Below, one piece after another: positions 60,385 through 64,000 of a stretch of DNA of 64,000 nt. Source of the DNA: Carallia brachiata (taxonomy: Eukaryota > Streptophyta > Magnoliopsida > Malpighiales > Rhizophoraceae). The stretch spans positions 1,674,001-1,738,000 of the forward strand of contig JADCRB010000075.1 of the NCBI GenBank assembly GCA_021464245.1, written 5' to 3'. The first letter of the stretch is position 1. Each line of letters starts with the position of its first letter. The notes below the pieces were generated by a model. The model had not been told where the DNA came from and ran no database searches. It saw only the letters and a program-made list of their open reading frames with translations. A program made the translations under genes and the position numbers.

Positions 60385-61954
60385 TTACACATCAACTGAA
60401 ACAGCCACCTTTCTGGAAGGAAGCACTATGTTTTTGTTTCCCGGGAATGCATTGCGAGAGGTGTCGACAAGGGCCTTGAAACTATATGGTTCATGCATAG
60501 ATAGCTCTGACAAAACTTTCCTGTTAAGCTGAATGTTCTCCTTCGTCAGGCCATGCATGAAGTTACCATAATTAACCTAAGAAGCATAAATGAAGGCGTG
60601 GAAAGAAAAGTCAGCATACAATCAGGCATACTTGATACTACCTACCCTTTCAAAATGACTAATATGAGCAAATTCATAAGTTGCACATCCATTCATACAT
60701 CTATACGCCACAATTTTTTTATTTTTTATTTTTTATTTTTTATTTTTTACGCATGTCCATAAGCCACAAAAATTAAAACAGAACAAGCTCAAAAACACCA
60801 GGTTTCAGGTGAGGCAAGATTGCTTGGGCATGCACGTTGTTGGTTGTTTCTTAAATGAGAAGTGGAAGCAAGAAGTAACACAGAATGAAGTTCTCCAAGA
60901 CCACAACAAAATCTTTTTGGTAAAAAAATCAAAATCAATGTGTAACGCCACTAAACTATTTTGAACAGTGCTCCTCAGATTGGATTGCTTATGATTGAAC
61001 CCCACATCTTACTCACTATTTGAGCAAAACCCATTATAGCTACATCTCCACCAAAACAACTGACGTTCATAATGGGTTGACAATGAAGATTCAATGCCAA
61101 CCATAAAGGGCCACACACCAACCATGAAAAAATTGTCCACCGACTTTCAGTTTTGCAAAGGATCAGTCAGAATTTGCATACGGACAAGCGAATGTGAGCA
61201 GAAAACTAAGTGAGCCAACTACGTTTCTGAACCAAAATAAAACTCTACAATTGGGAGAGTTCCATATTTGGTTTCCCACCCACCCACGTAAGACATGAAT
61301 GATCATTGAAAACCAAAGTCTGTAATATAAACACATTGACACCTAAGAAGTCTTGAGCAGGAAAACCAGTAAGCCAACCTCAGCTAGCAAACTAATTCTA
61401 AGTTATGATGTAGAATGAACAGAGGGAGCTTCGGCAAGCCTATACTGACACTGAAAAAAAGAAAAAGGAATAGGAATAGCAGCACCACTCTAACTAATGA
61501 CTCTTGCTCTCAATCTCTTATCTAGGAGATTATTGTAGAGCAGAGGCCTTAGCTACCCATGAAACTGGATGTCAATTGCGCTTATAATGTACTAAAAGGG
61601 CAACCCAGCGCACCAGAGTACAGTTGTACTAAAAAAAATTTCTTTCCTATCCTCATCTTTTCATTATAAAGATTCAGAATTTTTGACTAATGGGTGATGA
61701 TGAAATTTCAATAGCAATAATAATCATGATAATAATAATGAGAAGGAGGAAAGATAAGGGGGGTATACGCCGTGTTGGCGGGTGCCGGCGTTGATGCGCT
61801 GAATCCAGAGGGAGCGCATGTCGCGCTTCTTGTTGCGGCGGTCTCTGTAAGAATACTGCAAGGCCTTCTCAACGCGTTCTCTGGCGATCCTAATGCAGTT
61901 CTTGGCTCTTCCCCTGAACCCTTTTGCCAGCTTTAGTATCTCTTTCTTGTTCAT
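60385..61954 (-). CDS. Mitochondrial large-subunit ribosomal protein bL20
   Basis: Two exons, 61954-61769 and 60576-60385, GT-AG, phase 0, encode 125 residues. The start [19 protein letters not shown], the core [20 protein letters not shown] and the run [20 protein letters not shown] are those of bacterial-type L20. The C-terminal extension [19 protein letters not shown] matches the plant nuclear copy (Arabidopsis At1g16740). bL20 binds 23S-type rRNA early in assembly of the large subunit. There is no long presequence; the basic N-terminus itself may act as the targeting signal, as in other short mitoribosomal proteins. Plastid L20 is plastid-encoded, so a mitochondrial role is inferred. The intron is 1.19 kb. 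Confidence 0.94.
60717..60750. repeat. (ATTTTTT)n short tandem repeat in the bL20 intron
   Basis: The unit ATTTTTT repeats about five times within the bL20 intron. Confidence 0.9.
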
Positions 61955-61958
61955 CCTT

Positions 61959-61981
61959 CCCTTCCCTTCCCTTCCCTTCCC
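61959..61981 (-). promoter_or_regulatory. Putative G-quadruplex in the bL20 leader
   Basis: On the coding strand five GGG runs separated by AA spacers end four bases before the bL20 ATG. Four or more GGG runs with 2-base loops meet the usual quadruplex rule, so the mRNA leader could fold and slow initiation. This is a prediction from sequence only. Confidence 0.6.
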
Positions 61982-61985
61982 TTCT

Positions 61986-63358
61986 TCGCTTGATTGATTG
62001 ATTTCTGTTATTCCTTCCTTCCTTCCTTTCTTTCTTTATTTCCTTTACCCACTGCCCGCCCTCTCCAATTGCAAAGCAGAAATGGGTTGGAGAGTGGCTG
62101 CCTGCTGGCGGCAAGGCAAGGTTCAGGGTTTTAGTTTTAGGCTTTTAGTCTTGGGCCTTGCTTGGCTTATTTATCGTGTAGACCATGGACTTCTTTCTTT
62201 TCTTTTTTTTTTTTTTTTTTTTTTTTTTTTGACAAGAGAAAAACTCATCTTAAAACTAACAATCATTAAATTTTTAGGTCAAGACTGATTTTTAATTATT
62301 GGCGTTCACATTTAATTTCTCTCATAATAAAAACTCATAACCAAAATACTACTGAGTTTGAGACAAGCTCTCAAACCCAACTATAATACTAACGAGTCTT
62401 GAATTCACGTACTGCACTACAATAAGTATCTCATAACGAGATAAGGATGTGAGCGCGAAAACTCAAATCTAAGTTAATGTGGGGGCGATATGTTAGAATA
62501 TCATTAAACAGCCGCATCCAATTATTGTAGGCTATGGACATACTGTTTCTTTAGTTGGGTTTATTATTCATTCAAGCCTGGCAAAACTACTAAGAATTGA
62601 GCGATTATACTTATATTTCGGTTCAAGTTTCTTTTTTTTTTTTTTTTTTGGAGTTGGAAAGATTTGGTTCTCTTAGCAATGAATTATGTTGGAGAAAAGT
62701 CCCAATGATAGCCCTAAACAAATTAACAAGAACTTGATGTCTTTTTTTTTTTGGTTTGGGCGTATTTCTCTAATTGAAATCAACATGGGAAATGCTAGTT
62801 CCAATTCTTTTATGATCACTCTAGAATAATAGTTTAAAAAAATGAAGAGCGAGATTGCATCTAAAACCCAAACGAGAAAATAATTATAATAATAACTAGG
62901 AAAGAAAGGCTGATGGTCTGACAAAACTACTGGAAGACATCCCATGGAAATGGTGTCTCAAAAATGAAAACCAGACAGAAAATGGTAAAGCAGAGAGCTA
63001 CGGGCTATTTAGTTTTTGTTGCTTACCAACTCGCAGACACTTGATCATGGAAAAGATCTCGGTGGTGGTAATGTTATTAGATGTGGCATAGTTTCTTCTT
63101 CCTTTAGTATCGGGTACATGAATCCCAATAATATTCGATTAGTAATCAAATTTAAAGTTTGAGGTAGGATGAGATATAAAATTTAAATTTTAAATCTTAT
63201 TTGTAAACAATGCTCTTCTCTCTCCCTCTAACTCAACCCAACAAATAATATTGAATATGCCGAAATCATCTTGTTTATGTAATTTTTTTAATATTTTATA
63301 AAGTATACTGTTGCTCCTGCCCAGTAAAATTTCTAGATGCCGCTGCTTGAGATTTTAT
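61986..63358. other. bL20 upstream region and AT-rich DNA
   Basis: Polypyrimidine (TTCC)n/(TTTC)n tracts at 62010-62040 lie in the presumed bL20 promoter or leader. Long T runs follow (62202-62230, 62631-62650). The sequence at about 62250-62420 resembles the dispersed AT-rich repeat but is too diverged to call. No gene is supported. Confidence 0.45.
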
Positions 63359-63624
63359 GGTGTGTTCAGTGTGAAAAGAGAAAATAAGGGAAACAAAAGG
63401 AAATTTTAATTACTATTATTTTTTCTTTATATTTCTTTTTTCTTAATTTTTTATTTTTATCTAAATAATTTATTTTTTTATAATTTTTTCTCTAATAAAT
63501 TATCATTTATTTTTTCTTTCACTATATTTTCTTTCTTCTAACTTTCTCCATCACTCAAAATAATTTTTTTTTCACTTTTTTTTCCTACATTTTCTCACTG
63601 TTCCCTTCACTCCAAACACACACC
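63359..63624. mobile_element. Short MITE-like element with GGTGTGT ends
   Basis: Left end GGTGTGTTCAGTGTGAAAAG, right end CACTCCAAACACACACC. The right end reversed reads GGTGTGTGTTTGGAGTG, and similarity continues inward through GAGAAAAT..GG.AA. The body is almost pure A/T. The ends resemble Tourist-type termini, but a target-site duplication is not clear. Confidence 0.55.
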
Positions 63625-64000
63625 GTCCCATACGTAATCAAAGATAAAAGAGGATACATCATGACAAAGTAAAGGAGGACTTTAAAACCCACCAATTGGC
63701 CCAATTATAATTATCCAAGCTCCTATGGGCCGGGCCCAAAGGACATCCAAGCTCCTATGGCAACTGCTTTGAATGTAAAGTATGGTGATGAATTTGTCAA
63801 CAAATGGAAATTAATACTTCATATCCATCCAGAGAATGAACCTAAAATTTTAATATTCCAGATTATTGGAAAGTATACTCTCAGAAATATTGTCATATAC
63901 TGATACAAATTTATACACTAGCAATACCTGCTACCGCCAAATAAAAATATTCATTCATGCTCGCTTTACTATATTGCTAAACTTAAAGAGGAAGAACTAT
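63625..64000. other. Right edge, no feature seen
   Basis: AT-rich sequence containing a short direct repeat, CATCCAAGCTCCTATGG-like, at 63713 and 63744. No coding frame is supported. Confidence 0.4.

Noticed and set aside
1..64000. CRISPR array, operon, phage or defence-type system
   Set aside because: The window is a split-gene plant nuclear sequence; the tandem repeats are microsatellites or a GA minisatellite without spacer structure.

Overview
The window is nuclear DNA of a eudicot plant, probably a woody rosid; the species cannot be fixed from sequence alone. The evidence is AT-rich intergenic DNA, GT-AG split genes with plant-type exon structures, plant-only gene families (DYW-type PPR, BAHD acyltransferase, XS/XH factor of DNA methylation, P3A H+-ATPase), 5'UTR introns, and plant repeats (Au-like SINEs, a TRIM-type LTR relic, several MITEs). 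There are no prokaryotic features. I found no operon, CRISPR array or defence island, and no tRNA or rRNA gene that I could recognise.

Layout, left to right: (1) 5' half of a PDS5-type cohesin cofactor gene, minus strand, running off the left edge. (2) An intronless DYW-class PPR gene, plus strand, divergent from PDS5. (3) A tandem CAF1/POP2 deadenylase cluster, all minus strand: copy A (9045-9862, frameshifted just before its last catalytic motif), a 5'-truncated relic B (about 14880-15540) and intact copy C (18083-18907), with a TRIM relic and MITEs between them. (4) Two Au-like SINEs, then a factor-of-DNA-methylation (FDM/IDN2-like) gene. (5) A mitochondrial MAM33/p32-like gene. (6) An intronless BAHD acyltransferase. 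(7) A MscS-like (MSL10-type) channel gene. (8) A long gene-free stretch, 40.4-47.9 kb, with a 1.27 kb Tourist-like element whose interior is a purine-rich GA minisatellite. (9) A DeSI/PPPDE peptidase gene, plus strand. (10) A plasma-membrane H+-ATPase gene of 15 coding exons, plus strand. (11) A two-exon gene for mitochondrial ribosomal protein bL20, minus strand, with a G-quadruplex-capable GGGAA repeat four bases before its start codon. (12) AT-rich DNA to the right edge.

The genes are unrelated housekeeping or regulatory genes, not a pathway cluster; only the CAF1 genes are related to each other. The most informative observation is that three otherwise intact genes carry four single-base deletions, each in a short homopolymer (CAF1-A GGG to GG, FDM AAAAA to AAAA, H+-ATPase TTTT to TTT and GGG to GG). 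That points to residual consensus errors in a long-read assembly more than to parallel pseudogene formation, and it decides how these genes should be annotated. I do not see a convincing undescribed system. The best leads are the truncated CAF1 copy, the bL20 leader G-quadruplex, a GC-AG intron in the H+-ATPase gene, and the GA-rich Tourist-like element.
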